This document shows positions 9,181-17,183 of a stretch of DNA of 64,000 nucleotides, one piece after another. The stretch lies in contig JBEMAQ010000003.1 in assembly GCA_040274725.1 (NCBI GenBank), positions 1 through 64,000 of the forward strand, in the 5' to 3' direction. Below the pieces are notes generated by a model, which saw only the letters and a list, made by a program, of their open reading frames with translations, was not told the DNA's origin and did not search any database. Made by a program: the position numbers and the translations under genes. Every line of letters starts with the position of its first letter. Positions within the stretch are counted from its first letter, which is position 1. This stretch comes from Solibacillus sp040274725. Its GTDB lineage: Bacteria; Bacillota; Bacilli; Bacillales_A; Planococcaceae.

Positions 9181-9193
9181 TTCGTTCGTCCAT

Positions 9194-9264
9194 TTAAATC
9201 TTGCTCTGTTTATAGCTGAATAACCTTTACTACTAATGGCTGCTGTACTACATCACCTTGTGCC
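9194..9264 (-). repeat. Decayed duplicate of the phoH 3' end
   Basis: Read on the minus strand this stretch encodes QGDVVQQPLVVKVIQL-stop-TEQDL, matching the functional PhoH end QGDVVRHPLVAKVIQAYTEQDL. By eye about 70% of about 69 bases agree. The copy lies 33 bases beyond the real stop codon. The spacer holds an inverted repeat, TTGTGCC...GGCACAA (9258-9286). Seen: the match. Inferred: an old duplication or the scar of an element that inserted at the gene end. Confidence 0.8.
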
Positions 9265-9295
9265 TGTCGCTTCGCTTTGGGCACAAAGGGATATC

Positions 9296-10255
9296 TTATA
9301 AATCCTGCTCTGTATACGCCTGAATCACTTTCGCTACAAGTGGATGGCGTACTACATCGCCCTGCTCTAAAATTTGGAAGTGAATCTCTTTTACATGCTT
9401 TAGCGAGCGCTCGGCGATAATGAGGCCCGATTCTCTATTTTTCGGTAGGTCAATTTGCGTCTTATCACCCGTAATCACCATTTTCGACCCGAAGCCAAGA
9501 CGTGTTAAAAACATTTTCATTTGCTGATGCGTGGTATTTTGCGCCTCATCTAAAATAACGAATGCATCATCAAGTGTACGACCACGCATATAGGCAAGCG
9601 GTGCGATTTCGATGGTGCCGCGCTCAATCAGACGCTGCGTTTGCTCCTGTCCGTAAATATCGTGCAGGGCGTCATACAATGGACGTAAGTACGGATCCAC
9701 TTTTTCTTTTAAATCACCTGGCAAGAAGCCGAGTGATTCGCCTGCCTCAACAGCTGGGCGCGTTAAAATAATGCGCTTCACATGCCCATTTTTTAGTGCC
9801 TGTGTTGCCAAAACAACGGCTAAATAGGTTTTTCCCGTACCTGCTGGACCAATCCCAAATACTAAATCATTACGACGAATCGCACGGATATATTCGCGCT
9901 GTCCGATTGTTTTTGCACGAATAATTTTACCTTTCGTATTACGTGCAATCTCCTCATCATAAAGCTCAGCAAAGTATTCAACTGTGCCTTTCGCGGCCAT
10001 TTCAATTGCGGTTGCCACATCACGCTGGTCAATATTAATATTTTTACGAATTACCTTTAATAGCTCATTTAACACCGCAATCGCACACGTCTTTAGCTCT
10101 TCATCGTTACCTGCTACTTGAATCACTTCACCACGCGTAATAATTTGTACGTTATATGTTTCTTCGATTAATGTAATGTTTGCATCAGACATACCGAGCA
10201 ACATTACTGCTTCGTTCGGGTTATTAATTTGCAGTTCTAAATATTTTTCTGACAT
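9296..10255 (-). CDS. phoH: PhoH-family ATPase/RNA helicase-like protein
   Basis: 319 residues. An N-terminal KH-like region (1-75) precedes the P-loop ATPase core with Walker A GPAGTGKT at 136-143 and a Walker B/DEAD-like DEAQN at 236-240. PhoH proteins bind ATP and RNA; the cellular role is unclear. Start ATG chosen with GGAG seven bases upstream; the gap to the yqfD stop is two bases, so the genes are coupled. Gene order yqfC-yqfD-phoH matches Bacillus. The 3' end occurs a second time just downstream (see the repeat entry). Confidence 0.95.
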   Translation of the reverse strand: MSEKYLELQINNPNEAVMLLGMSDANITLIEETYNVQIITRGEVIQVAGNDEELKTCAIAVLNELLKVIRKNINIDQRDVATAIEMAAKGTVEYFAELYDEEIARNTKGKIIRAKTIGQREYIRAIRRNDLVFGIGPAGTGKTYLAVVLATQALKNGHVKRIILTRPAVEAGESLGFLPGDLKEKVDPYLRPLYDALHDIYGQEQTQRLIERGTIEIAPLAYMRGRTLDDAFVILDEAQNTTHQQMKMFLTRLGFGSKMVITGDKTQIDLPKNRESGLIIAERSLKHVKEIHFQILEQGDVVRHPLVAKVIQAYTEQDL

Positions 10256-10257
10256 AA

Positions 10258-11367
10258 TCAATCTCCTTGGCCAGCATGATCTGGCGTTGCAATATTTTCA
10301 TTTACAAAAAATAGTACCTTCCCTTTTACTGTATCATCATCAAACGTCACGTGCAAAAGGTTTTCACTTTTTATGCTCGACTTTTGTGGTAGGCTGCGTA
10401 ATATTTTTTCGTGTAGTAGCGGCAAAATACGTTCTTCAATATGCTGTGGCTCTAAGCGTTCTGCGACACGTTCTATTTTTTGATGCTTTTCAAAAACGAG
10501 TAGCTCTTTTAAAAGCAATGGTGATTTCTGCTCTAAAACGTACAGAAATACTCGAGGATTCCACGTCCATTGCCACATCTGCTCGGCAATCCGATCATAT
10601 TCAATCGTTCTCGGTACAGAAAAGGAGGTTTCGAGCCAATAATCCGCAAACACATCGCCCTTCGCACCAACAACTACTCGCTCCTCCCCCTCCCCGATAA
10701 TACCTGATACAAGTAAATCTCCCTTATAAACCGTCATATTTGGCTTCACTTTACGTTCGCCATACTCAATATTAAAATGCGTAATCACACCATTATTTGC
10801 GGCAATTAAATACAGTGGTCGCCGTTCGCTTTCCTCTACATCGGCTTTCGGTGCAAATTCGGGTGTAATCGTCACATGGCTTCCCTCTTTTGCGATATGT
10901 ACCCACGAAAACTCACGAAACTGTTGCATAATTAATTGGCGCAATACGACATCATTTGGCAGATCACTTTTCTGAATGGGTGTGCGTATATTTAATTCGT
11001 CCTGCAAATAATTTTTTAACTGATCTTCCACTTCTACAATCGGCGATTCCACATCTATTTTCCAAACAAATTGCAGAAAAAGTAACGGCATACAAATCAG
11101 TAGCACAACACCCATCACTGTTAACACATCTTTTTGCAAAATTTTATCTGGCTGTAAATAACGGATGCTTGCTTTTACACGATATTTTTTACGGCCTATC
11201 CGAAAAATCGACAAATGATTTTTTGTCATAATGAAGGTAATTTGCTTGTCCGTTATGTGCAGTTTCTTTAAACGCACGCCTTTGTTTTGTAAAAAACGTA
11301 ATAAAAATTGTGCTTGTTCTGTGCGCTTTAACGTAATGCGAAGTTCACGTTGATTGAATGCCTTCAT
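10258..11367 (-). CDS. yqfD: Sporulation protein YqfD
   Basis: 369 residues, with a basic N-terminal half, one membrane helix (about residues 92-110, VLTVMGVVLLICMPLLFLQ) and a long extracytoplasmic domain that includes GERKVKPNMTVYKGDLLVSG. This is the YqfD family, made in the mother cell under sigma-E in Bacillus and needed for efficient spore formation. It overlaps yqfC by four bases (ATGA) and is followed two bases later by phoH. No clear ribosome binding site of its own, consistent with translational coupling. Confidence 0.92.
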   Translation of the reverse strand: MKAFNQRELRITLKRTEQAQFLLRFLQNKGVRLKKLHITDKQITFIMTKNHLSIFRIGRKKYRVKASIRYLQPDKILQKDVLTVMGVVLLICMPLLFLQFVWKIDVESPIVEVEDQLKNYLQDELNIRTPIQKSDLPNDVVLRQLIMQQFREFSWVHIAKEGSHVTITPEFAPKADVEESERRPLYLIAANNGVITHFNIEYGERKVKPNMTVYKGDLLVSGIIGEGEERVVVGAKGDVFADYWLETSFSVPRTIEYDRIAEQMWQWTWNPRVFLYVLEQKSPLLLKELLVFEKHQKIERVAERLEPQHIEERILPLLHEKILRSLPQKSSIKSENLLHVTFDDDTVKGKVLFFVNENIATPDHAGQGD

Positions 11368-11594
11368 ACGCGCTCTACGTGAATACTTTCGATTGCATCA
11401 CAAGACAAAAAAAAGCCATCCTCCTGCAAATAATGCACGATAAGCTGTTTACCTGTAATATGAATAGAAAAGCTCGTCATTATACACTTGAACGCTTGCT
11501 CTGAAATATAATCAATTTCATATGCACCGCTATATTTAATATGTCGGTACGCAGATAACTGCAAGGAATCCGTTGTTTGAAATAATTTTTTCAC
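11364..11594 (-). CDS. yqfC: Sporulation protein YqfC (YabP/YqfC family)
   Basis: A 76-residue protein when started at GTG with GGGAGG eight bases upstream; an ATG 16 codons earlier lacks a ribosome binding site and would overlap the promoter. The body LIVHYLQEDGFFLSCDAIESIHV fits the YabP/YqfC family. A sigma-E-like -10 element, CATATAGT (11616-11623), lies just upstream of the ribosome binding site. Family members are expressed in the mother cell; the biochemical role is unknown. It is coupled to yqfD by an ATGA overlap. Confidence 0.82.
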   Translation of the reverse strand: MKKLFQTTDSLQLSAYRHIKYSGAYEIDYISEQAFKCIMTSFSIHITGKQLIVHYLQEDGFFLSCDAIESIHVERV

Positions 11595-11615
11595 GAAAAA
11601 AACCTCCCTCGCCGT

Positions 11616-11623
11616 ACTATATG
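11616..11623 (-). promoter_or_regulatory. Candidate sigma-E -10 element for yqfC-yqfD-phoH
   Basis: CATATAGT resembles the sigma-E -10 consensus CATACAnT and sits just upstream of the yqfC ribosome binding site. A matching -35 box is not convincing. The YqfC/YqfD family being sigma-E-controlled in Bacillus supports it; the call is an inference. Confidence 0.4.
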
Positions 11624-11645
11624 CACGAAGCAAAGAAGGCATGTA

Positions 11646-12131
11646 TTATTTCAGAGGGAGCTCCCACCAAACCGTATCGCCGAGCGCGTCACCTGAACTC
11701 GTACTGCCTGCCTGTGTAAAAGCAGCAGGGACGAAAAATTGAACCATCTCACTTGTTTCATATACTTCAGCCGGCAACTCAATGACCTCTGTAAATGTCA
11801 GCTGCTGTTCTGGTGCTAATGTGATTTCAAGTACTTTGTCACTTTCATAATGCTCACCATTCCCATTCTCAACAATAAAAGCAGGTGTATAATAAATCAT
11901 GGTGGAAAAGTCGTTCATAAGTGTGCCGGTCACTTCTAAATTGACTGTATCACCAGCATCTCGAACGACATAAGTCATGGTCAACTTGACCCCTTCAAAA
12001 TTTTGCTTAAGCTCCCGTTTGTTCGTATATAAAATATCACTACTCCCGTGTGACTCATCAACATCTTTTGTATTACAAGCGCCTAATAATAAAGCAACAA
12101 TAACTAGAGACATGTAGACAGCACGATACAT
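11646..12131 (-). CDS. Unknown lipoprotein with Ig-like C-terminal domain
   Basis: 161 residues. The N-terminus has a lipoprotein signal with lipobox LLGAC (C19), so it should be anchored on the outer face of the membrane. The mature part (about 25-160) is beta-rich with alternating hydrophobics and ends TVWWELPL, resembling the DUF4352-like extracellular beta-sandwich group, but I cannot assign a family. It lies between the yqfC promoter and a terminator, so it is its own short unit within the otherwise conserved block. Confidence 0.75.
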   Translation of the reverse strand: MYRAVYMSLVIVALLLGACNTKDVDESHGSSDILYTNKRELKQNFEGVKLTMTYVVRDAGDTVNLEVTGTLMNDFSTMIYYTPAFIVENGNGEHYESDKVLEITLAPEQQLTFTEVIELPAEVYETSEMVQFFVPAAFTQAGSTSSGDALGDTVWWELPLK

Positions 12132-12194
12132 AAAGATTCCCCCCTATTTCGAATCGCTATTACTACCTTTACCCAAAATGAGGGAATTATATGA

Positions 12195-12236
12195 CAAAAA
12201 AACGCAAAGAAATGAAATTCATCATCTCTTTGCGCT
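12195..12236 (-). terminator. Terminator after the yqfB-position gene
   Basis: GCAAAGA / TCTTTGC stem with a partly paired loop, followed by CGTTTTTTT on the minus strand. It ends the yqeZ-floA-(148-residue gene) unit. Confidence 0.8.
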
Positions 12237-12241
12237 CTTGA

Positions 12242-12688
12242 TTATCGTCTTGCTTTTGGCTTCCCTAAAATTTCAGCCATGACAACAGCCTGCATCATTT
12301 GCTTTTGATTTTTTGGCACAGTTTGAAAAGCGGGCTCCTGTTTTAACTTTTTCACAAGTGGTCGTTCTTCTAAAGGCGGTCTGCCAGAAGATGTACGCAT
12401 TACTTCCCGTCTTTCCCTCACCTTTTCTACAACGGGTTCAAAAACAGGTGTTGGCGCTTCCACAGAAACAGGCTTCGTCTCAGCCTTTTTTTCATTTAAC
12501 TGACCAAAAATTTCATTCGCAAAATCTTCAAGCGATTTAGGTCGCTCCTTTTGCTGCGGCGCAGGCTTTTGTGGAGCTGTCGGATTGTTAAATGGCGGCA
12601 TCGGCCTTGATTTCTTTTTTTGCTGATCTTTCTTGCCAAAAAATGAGCTAATTAAACCAAGGACAATCATCATAATCAGTGCTTCCAT
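12242..12688 (-). CDS. Unknown membrane-anchored charged protein at the yqfB position
   Basis: 148 residues. One N-terminal hydrophobic segment (MEALIMMIVLGLISSFFG), a Lys/Pro/Gln-rich linker (about 20-110, probably disordered) and a short conserved-looking tail, QMMQAVVMAEILGKPKARR. It follows floA in the place of B. subtilis yqfB but is about twice as long, and I see no clear homology. The tail resembles a short module at the end of other Firmicute proteins, which suggests an interaction motif. A link to FloA membrane microdomains is inferred only from position. Confidence 0.7.
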   Translation of the reverse strand: MEALIMMIVLGLISSFFGKKDQQKKKSRPMPPFNNPTAPQKPAPQQKERPKSLEDFANEIFGQLNEKKAETKPVSVEAPTPVFEPVVEKVRERREVMRTSSGRPPLEERPLVKKLKQEPAFQTVPKNQKQMMQAVVMAEILGKPKARR

Positions 12689-12720
12689 TTACATCAATCC
12701 CTCCCTTCTAGCTTTGTCAC

Positions 12721-13719
12721 CTATTTCTCTAACGGGTCTATTTTATCATCTGACGCTTTTGAAATAGATTCACGCATTGACGTATCTGCTTGAATATTTT
12801 TGTAATTCATATAATCCATAATACCGAAGTTACCAGAACGAAGCGCCTCTGCTAATGCCATTGGAACTTCTGCCTCTGCTTCTACTACTTTCGCCTTCAT
12901 TTCTTGTACGCGGGCAACCATCTCTTGTTCATTTGCTACAGCCATTGCACGGCGCTCTTCCGCTTTTGCCTGTGCAATATTTTTATCTGCCTGCGCTTGC
13001 TCCATTTGTAGCTCTGCCCCGATGTTTTTACCGATATCAACGTCCGCGATATCAATTGATAAGATTTCAAACGCTGTACCAGAGTCTAATCCTTTTGCAA
13101 GTACCGTTTGTGAGATTAAATCCGGGTTTTCTAATACTTTAGAATGAGATTCAGAACTACCTAATGTTGAGACAATCCCTTCACCAACACGGGCAACAAT
13201 CGTCTCTTCCCCTGCACCACCGACTAAGCGGTCAAGGTTTGCACGTACTGTAATACGTGCTTTTGCTTTTACTTCAATCCCGTTCATCGCAACACCTGCA
13301 ATAAATGGTGTTTCGATTACTTTCGGGTTTACAGACATTTGTACCGCTTCTAATACATCACGTCCAGCAAGGTCAATTGCTGCACCACGTTCAAATGTTA
13401 ATTCAATATTGGCACGGTGCGCCGCGATTAATGCATTGACAACGCGGTCTACGTTACCACCTGCTAAGTAATGTGACTCTAGCTGGTTAATCGACACATC
13501 AAGACCTGCTTTATGTGCTTTAATTAACGGGTTGACGATACGTGATGGAATTACGCGACGTAAGCGCATCCCGATTAATGTGAAAATGCTTACTTTTACG
13601 CCTGCTGCTAATGCGCTAATCCATAGTGCTACCGGCACAAATGTAAAGAATACCGATAAAATGACTACAGCTAGAACAATAATAACAATCAGGCTAATGG
13701 CTGTTGCATCAAATAACAT
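12721..13719 (-). CDS. floA: Flotillin-like membrane-microdomain protein FloA
   Basis: 332 residues. An N-terminal membrane hairpin (about 5-42) is followed by a PHB-like domain and a Glu/Ala-rich coiled coil, AQADKNIAQAKAEERRAMA. FloA organises functional membrane microdomains in Bacillus. The gene starts one base after the yqeZ stop with GGTGGAG upstream; the NfeD-flotillin pair is a standard operon. Length and features are normal. Confidence 0.95.
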   Translation of the reverse strand: MLFDATAISLIVIIVLAVVILSVFFTFVPVALWISALAAGVKVSIFTLIGMRLRRVIPSRIVNPLIKAHKAGLDVSINQLESHYLAGGNVDRVVNALIAAHRANIELTFERGAAIDLAGRDVLEAVQMSVNPKVIETPFIAGVAMNGIEVKAKARITVRANLDRLVGGAGEETIVARVGEGIVSTLGSSESHSKVLENPDLISQTVLAKGLDSGTAFEILSIDIADVDIGKNIGAELQMEQAQADKNIAQAKAEERRAMAVANEQEMVARVQEMKAKVVEAEAEVPMALAEALRSGNFGIMDYMNYKNIQADTSMRESISKASDDKIDPLEK

Positions 13720-13720
13720 A

Positions 13721-15055
13721 TTAGTTCTCCACCTTCTCTTTAATTTCTCTCACGACAATGCGTGAGCCTTCTACTTTCAGGACTTCTACTGTTCTTCCGA
13801 CTTCAATAAAACTACCCTCAGATACGACATCAAGACGCTCTGAATCAATGAGTACTGTACCTGCTGGGCGAAGCGGCGTAACCGTTTCCCCTTTCTTGCC
13901 GATGAGCTCCACACGGTTCGTATTGGACACATAGCCCTCTTCGGTCGTCGTAGCATCTCTTAGCACGAGCTTATTGAACATATGCAGCTTTTTACCGAAA
14001 AATTTCATAATAATCACCATTCCTATTACTGCAATAAACATTGCGATTAAAATTGAATAAGCCATATGCACAAAGCTCGCACCGGCAAATAACAAGCTCC
14101 CCATAATAAGTACACCGCCAATTATGCCAACAATACCACCTGGAACAAAAAATTCCGCGATGAGTAGGATGAGCCCAATGACAAAGGCAATAATCGTTTC
14201 ATAGCCAGCAAACCCTGCTACTGTATGCCCGAAAAAGAATAAGCCAAGCGACGATAAGCCCATAATCCCTGGTAGCCCAAAGCCTGGTGAGTAAAGCTCT
14301 AGCACAAGTCCTAAGCTCGCAATGGACAGCAGAATCGGCACGACAATTGGATTTGTAATAAAGCGTGCAATATTTTCTGCGAGCGATGGCTCAACATTTG
14401 TCACATCAGCATCCTTAAAGCCAGACGCAGTTAGCACGTCTGCAAGCGTATTCACTGTGCCGCTTGAGTAGCCAACTTCCTTAGACTCAGCCTCCGCTGC
14501 TGTCAGCGTTAAAAAATCGCCAACCGGTGCACGATATTCCGGCAAATCAAGCGCGGCGTTGGCCATCGCTTCGGCGTATAATGGGTCGCGCCCCTTCGAC
14601 TCGGCTGCGGTAATCATTGCTGCAATCCAAGCACTTTGCGCCTTGTTACTAGCGGCATTTCCTTCACCATCAATAACACCCGCAGCACCAATTGTCGCCG
14701 TTTCCGTCATATAAATTTCATCGGCATGCAGTGCTATGTATGCCCCGGCTGAATGCGCTTTCGTATTAATAAAGGCAATGACCTTTAAATCCGTCGCATC
14801 GAGTAGCTTACCAATTTGGTCCGCCGCATCAGTAAAGCCACCTGGTGTATGAATCTCAAGCACAATCGCATCTGCTCGCTGCGCTTCTGCCTCCGAAACA
14901 GCTCGCTTTAAAAAAGCATACAACCCTTTTTCTACATTTTCCTCAATCGGTGCATGATACACCCGTCCGTCGGCAAAGGCAGGCATTGTCGGTAAGCAAA
15001 GTAAAAAGGCCATCACAATCAACACGAATGAGCTTAAAAAACGCATTTTTCTCAT
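13721..15055 (-). CDS. yqeZ: Membrane-bound NfeD-like serine protease YqeZ
   Basis: 444 residues. Signal peptide 1-29, a ClpP/SDH-type protease domain (30-215) with the nucleophile motif SAGAY (S102), then four or five membrane helices (about 240-350) and a soluble NfeD OB-fold (about 370-440). The long NfeD1b type pairs with flotillins and in Bacillus affects membrane-stress responses. Start ATG has GGAGGAG upstream. It heads the yqeZ-floA unit. In Bacillus yqeY lies between rpsU and yqeZ; no yqeY is present here. Confidence 0.93.
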   Translation of the reverse strand: MRKMRFLSSFVLIVMAFLLCLPTMPAFADGRVYHAPIEENVEKGLYAFLKRAVSEAEAQRADAIVLEIHTPGGFTDAADQIGKLLDATDLKVIAFINTKAHSAGAYIALHADEIYMTETATIGAAGVIDGEGNAASNKAQSAWIAAMITAAESKGRDPLYAEAMANAALDLPEYRAPVGDFLTLTAAEAESKEVGYSSGTVNTLADVLTASGFKDADVTNVEPSLAENIARFITNPIVVPILLSIASLGLVLELYSPGFGLPGIMGLSSLGLFFFGHTVAGFAGYETIIAFVIGLILLIAEFFVPGGIVGIIGGVLIMGSLLFAGASFVHMAYSILIAMFIAVIGMVIIMKFFGKKLHMFNKLVLRDATTTEEGYVSNTNRVELIGKKGETVTPLRPAGTVLIDSERLDVVSEGSFIEVGRTVEVLKVEGSRIVVREIKEKVEN

Positions 15056-15201
15056 GCTTCTCCTCCTCTCAGCTAACCTTTGTTACTATATGTACGGTTG
15101 AAACACCAAATAGTTTCAAGAAAAATGAATTTTTCTTCATTTTTAGTATAACCGATTCGATAGGTAAATTATGTGATTTTGCTTTCGCTTTTTAATAAAA
15201 A

Positions 15202-15226
15202 GTTTAATTCCTTGAAATCAGGTTAT
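15202..15226 (+). promoter_or_regulatory. Sigma-B-like promoter upstream of a small gene
   Basis: GTTTAA and GGTTAT are separated by 13 bases, matching the general-stress sigma-B consensus GTTTAA-N12-14-GGGTAT at 11 of 12 positions. A start near 15233 would give a leader of about 30 bases before the small gene. Seen: the motif; inferred: use by sigma-B. Confidence 0.5.
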
Positions 15227-15261
15227 AAACTAACTGTAACTAAAATTTGGCGGTATGAATA

Positions 15262-15426
15262 ATGAAAACGAATGACTATGAGCAATCGCTGTTAAAAACA
15301 AGCCCGCATCATGTACTACCAGATTATGCATTGCCGCCAAAAAATGTGGAAGTACACACAACAGATGGACGTGTAGCTGATGGGGATACGAACAAGGAAT
15401 CTTATAATACGACACCAGGCGAGTAG
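15262..15426 (+). CDS. Small unknown protein, 54 residues
   Basis: MKTNDYEQSLLKTSPHHVLP begins a hydrophilic, Asp/Thr-rich protein of 54 residues ending NTTPGE, with no membrane segment or cysteine. A moderate ribosome binding site, GGCGGT, lies seven bases upstream. A sigma-B-like promoter precedes it and a strong terminator starts at the stop codon, so a complete one-gene unit is present on the strand opposite to its neighbours, in the slot where Bacillus has yqeY. I do not recognise it. Overlapping antisense reading is less convincing because promoter, ribosome binding site and terminator all fit the plus strand. Confidence 0.6.
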   Translation: MKTNDYEQSLLKTSPHHVLPDYALPPKNVEVHTTDGRVADGDTNKESYNTTPGE

Positions 15427-15466
15427 AAAAAGAGGCGAGGGAAATGATTCCTTCGCCTCTTTTTCT
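15427..15466 (+). terminator. Terminator after the 54-residue gene
   Basis: AAAGAGGCGA-GGAA / TTCC-TCGCCTCTTT stem, followed by TTTCTATT on the plus strand; it also has an A run on the other side. Confidence 0.85.
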
Positions 15467-15473
15467 ATTCAAA

Positions 15474-15514
15474 GAAAATACCCCGTCCACCAAAAGATGA
15501 ACGGGGTATTATTT
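15474..15514 (-). terminator. Terminator downstream of rpsU
   Basis: ATACCCCGT / ACGGGGTAT stem with a 15-base loop in the tail region of rpsU, on the side read by the minus strand. Confidence 0.65.
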
Positions 15515-15575
15515 GTTTGTCTGCTCAGTTAAATCTCGAATTGCGTGTTATGAACGTAGGGATTTTACGGGAAAA

Positions 15576-15749
15576 TTACCACTTACGTTTACGTGCAGCT
15601 TCTGATTTCTTTTTACGTTTTACGCTAGGTTTTTCGTAGAACTCGCGCTTTCTAACTTCTTGAATTGTACCTGATTTTGATACAGTACGTTTGAAGCGAC
15701 GAAGAGCATCTTCAAGCGATTCGTTTTTGCGAACGACAGTTTTTGACAT
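15576..15749 (-). CDS. rpsU: 30S ribosomal protein S21
   Basis: 57 residues, MSKTVVRKNESLEDALRRFK to the basic end AARKRKW: a full-length bS21. The real start is the ATG preceded by GGAGGGAGGG; an upstream in-frame ATG runs through this ribosome binding site. S21 helps initiation through contacts with the anti-Shine-Dalgarno region. It is a single-gene unit here; Bacillus has rpsU-yqeY. Confidence 0.97.
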   Translation of the reverse strand: MSKTVVRKNESLEDALRRFKRTVSKSGTIQEVRKREFYEKPSVKRKKKSEAARKRKW

Positions 15750-15856
15750 CTCTCTTTCCCTCCCTCCGAACACACGTCAATACACACATGCTACTTGCTT
15801 ATGTGTACTAAATGATTATATAGCAGAGTTGTCCAAACGTCAACTAAAAATACAAT

Positions 15857-16525
15857 TTAATAGTTTGATTCTGAAGTGAGGCCATTCATGATCGCAACAC
15901 CCGATGATGCACCAATACGTGTTGCGCCATTTTCGATCATTAATTTCATATCTTCTAAGCTACGAACACCGCCTGAAGCTTTAACACCAAGGTCTGGTCC
16001 TACTGTTTTACGCATTAATGCGATATCTGCTGCTGTTGCACCACCAGTTGAGAAACCAGTCGATGTTTTCACAAAATCTGCACCTGCTTCAACAGATAAT
16101 TCACATGCTTTTACCTTTTCTTCGTCCGTAAGTAGGCAAGCTTCGATAATTACTTTTACTAATGTACCGTTTGCTGCATCTACTACTGCTTTAATATCAT
16201 CACGTACTATATCAAACTCGCCCGCTTTTAAAGCGCCAATGTTAATTACCATATCAATTTCGCCTGCACCGTTTGCAATCGCGTCTTTTGTTTCAAATGC
16301 TTTCACCGCTGAAGTGTTTGCACCTAATGGGAAGCCGATTACTGTACATACTTTTACTTCTGTCCCAGCAAGTAATTGTGACGCTTGTTTTACCCAAGTT
16401 GGATTTACACATACTGATGCAAAAACGTATTGTTTTGCTTCTGCACAAATTTTTTCGATTTGATCACGTGTTGCTTCTGGCTTTAATAATGTGTGATCGA
16501 TCATTGCTGCATAATTTTGAGTCAT
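15857..16525 (-). CDS. deoC: Deoxyribose-phosphate aldolase
   Basis: 222 residues, TIM barrel. The Schiff-base lysine is in KTSTGF (K153), with D91 in GEIDMVINIG and a C-terminal GASSGV phosphate-binding loop. It splits 2-deoxyribose 5-phosphate into acetaldehyde and glyceraldehyde 3-phosphate in deoxynucleoside breakdown. GGGAG ribosome binding site. No other deo genes adjoin it; cdd and the NupC-type transporter elsewhere in the window serve the same nucleoside pathway. Confidence 0.96.
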   Translation of the reverse strand: MTQNYAAMIDHTLLKPEATRDQIEKICAEAKQYVFASVCVNPTWVKQASQLLAGTEVKVCTVIGFPLGANTSAVKAFETKDAIANGAGEIDMVINIGALKAGEFDIVRDDIKAVVDAANGTLVKVIIEACLLTDEEKVKACELSVEAGADFVKTSTGFSTGGATAADIALMRKTVGPDLGVKASGGVRSLEDMKLMIENGATRIGASSGVAIMNGLTSESNY

Positions 16526-16621
16526 ATTTATATTCTCCCTTTTAATTAGAAGTTTTACGTTGTCCGTACATCTTTTATCATACCACTAAAAAACTTCCAA
16601 GTGAACTGTCAGACAACTCTA

Positions 16622-17155
16622 TCAATTTTGGTGTGACACTTGAATCGGAATCGTTTTTTTCGATAAAACATGCTCACCCGACTTGTCATAATAAAGAACA
16701 GCTACACTTAACGGCTCCTCATGAATCAACTGATACGCAAGTGCGTGCTTCACTAATAACTCCTCTACTAACACAAAATTTTCATCATAAATGGCCGATT
16801 CATTTGCTACATAAAAATGAATGTTATGATACAATTCATCGTACGAAATTTCTGTTACTAAACTATCGCCATCTTTAGAAATGGCCTGACCATATTGTGC
16901 AAAGAGCGTATTTACCTCTTCTTTAAACTGTGCTACTTCCTGTAAATCTAACAGAAATGTAACAGAGCCATTTGCATGCTTTACCGAGTCTAAATGATTA
17001 AATTTCTTTTCTATTTGTAGAAGCCCATATTGCTCTACTACATTTGCTGGTATCGTCGCCTGCAATTGTGCATCTGCCTTCGTATCCATTGCCATTTGTT
17101 CATCATTACATGCTACAACAATTAGTAAAACGAGTAGCAATCCCCATTTCCTCAT
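16622..17155 (-). CDS. Unknown lipoprotein, about 177 residues
   Basis: The chosen ATG (GGTG ribosome binding site) gives MRKWGLLLVLLIVVACNDEQ, a lipoprotein signal with lipobox VVAC. The remaining sequence is acidic, without recognised domain. Its C-terminal half aligns by eye with the next gene downstream in coordinate (HALAYQLIHEEPLSVAVLYY versus DALKYQLSSRKPIGVTVYYN), so the two are paralogues. It lies 28 bases after that partner and is probably co-transcribed with it. Function unknown; surface location is inferred from the lipobox. Confidence 0.75.
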   Translation of the reverse strand: MRKWGLLLVLLIVVACNDEQMAMDTKADAQLQATIPANVVEQYGLLQIEKKFNHLDSVKHANGSVTFLLDLQEVAQFKEEVNTLFAQYGQAISKDGDSLVTEISYDELYHNIHFYVANESAIYDENFVLVEELLVKHALAYQLIHEEPLSVAVLYYDKSGEHVLSKKTIPIQVSHQN

Positions 17156-17183
17156 ACTATCACCTTCATTTCCAAAGAAAGTT

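Noticed and set aside
15230..15493. Minus-strand 87-codon frame opposite the 54-residue gene
   Set aside because: It runs through two terminators and lacks a ribosome binding site; the plus-strand gene has promoter, site and terminator.
15876..16463. Long plus-strand frame of 195 codons opposite deoC
   Set aside because: Entirely antisense to a full-length, motif-complete deoC; no ribosome binding site; Ser/Thr/Ala-rich composition typical of a shadow frame.
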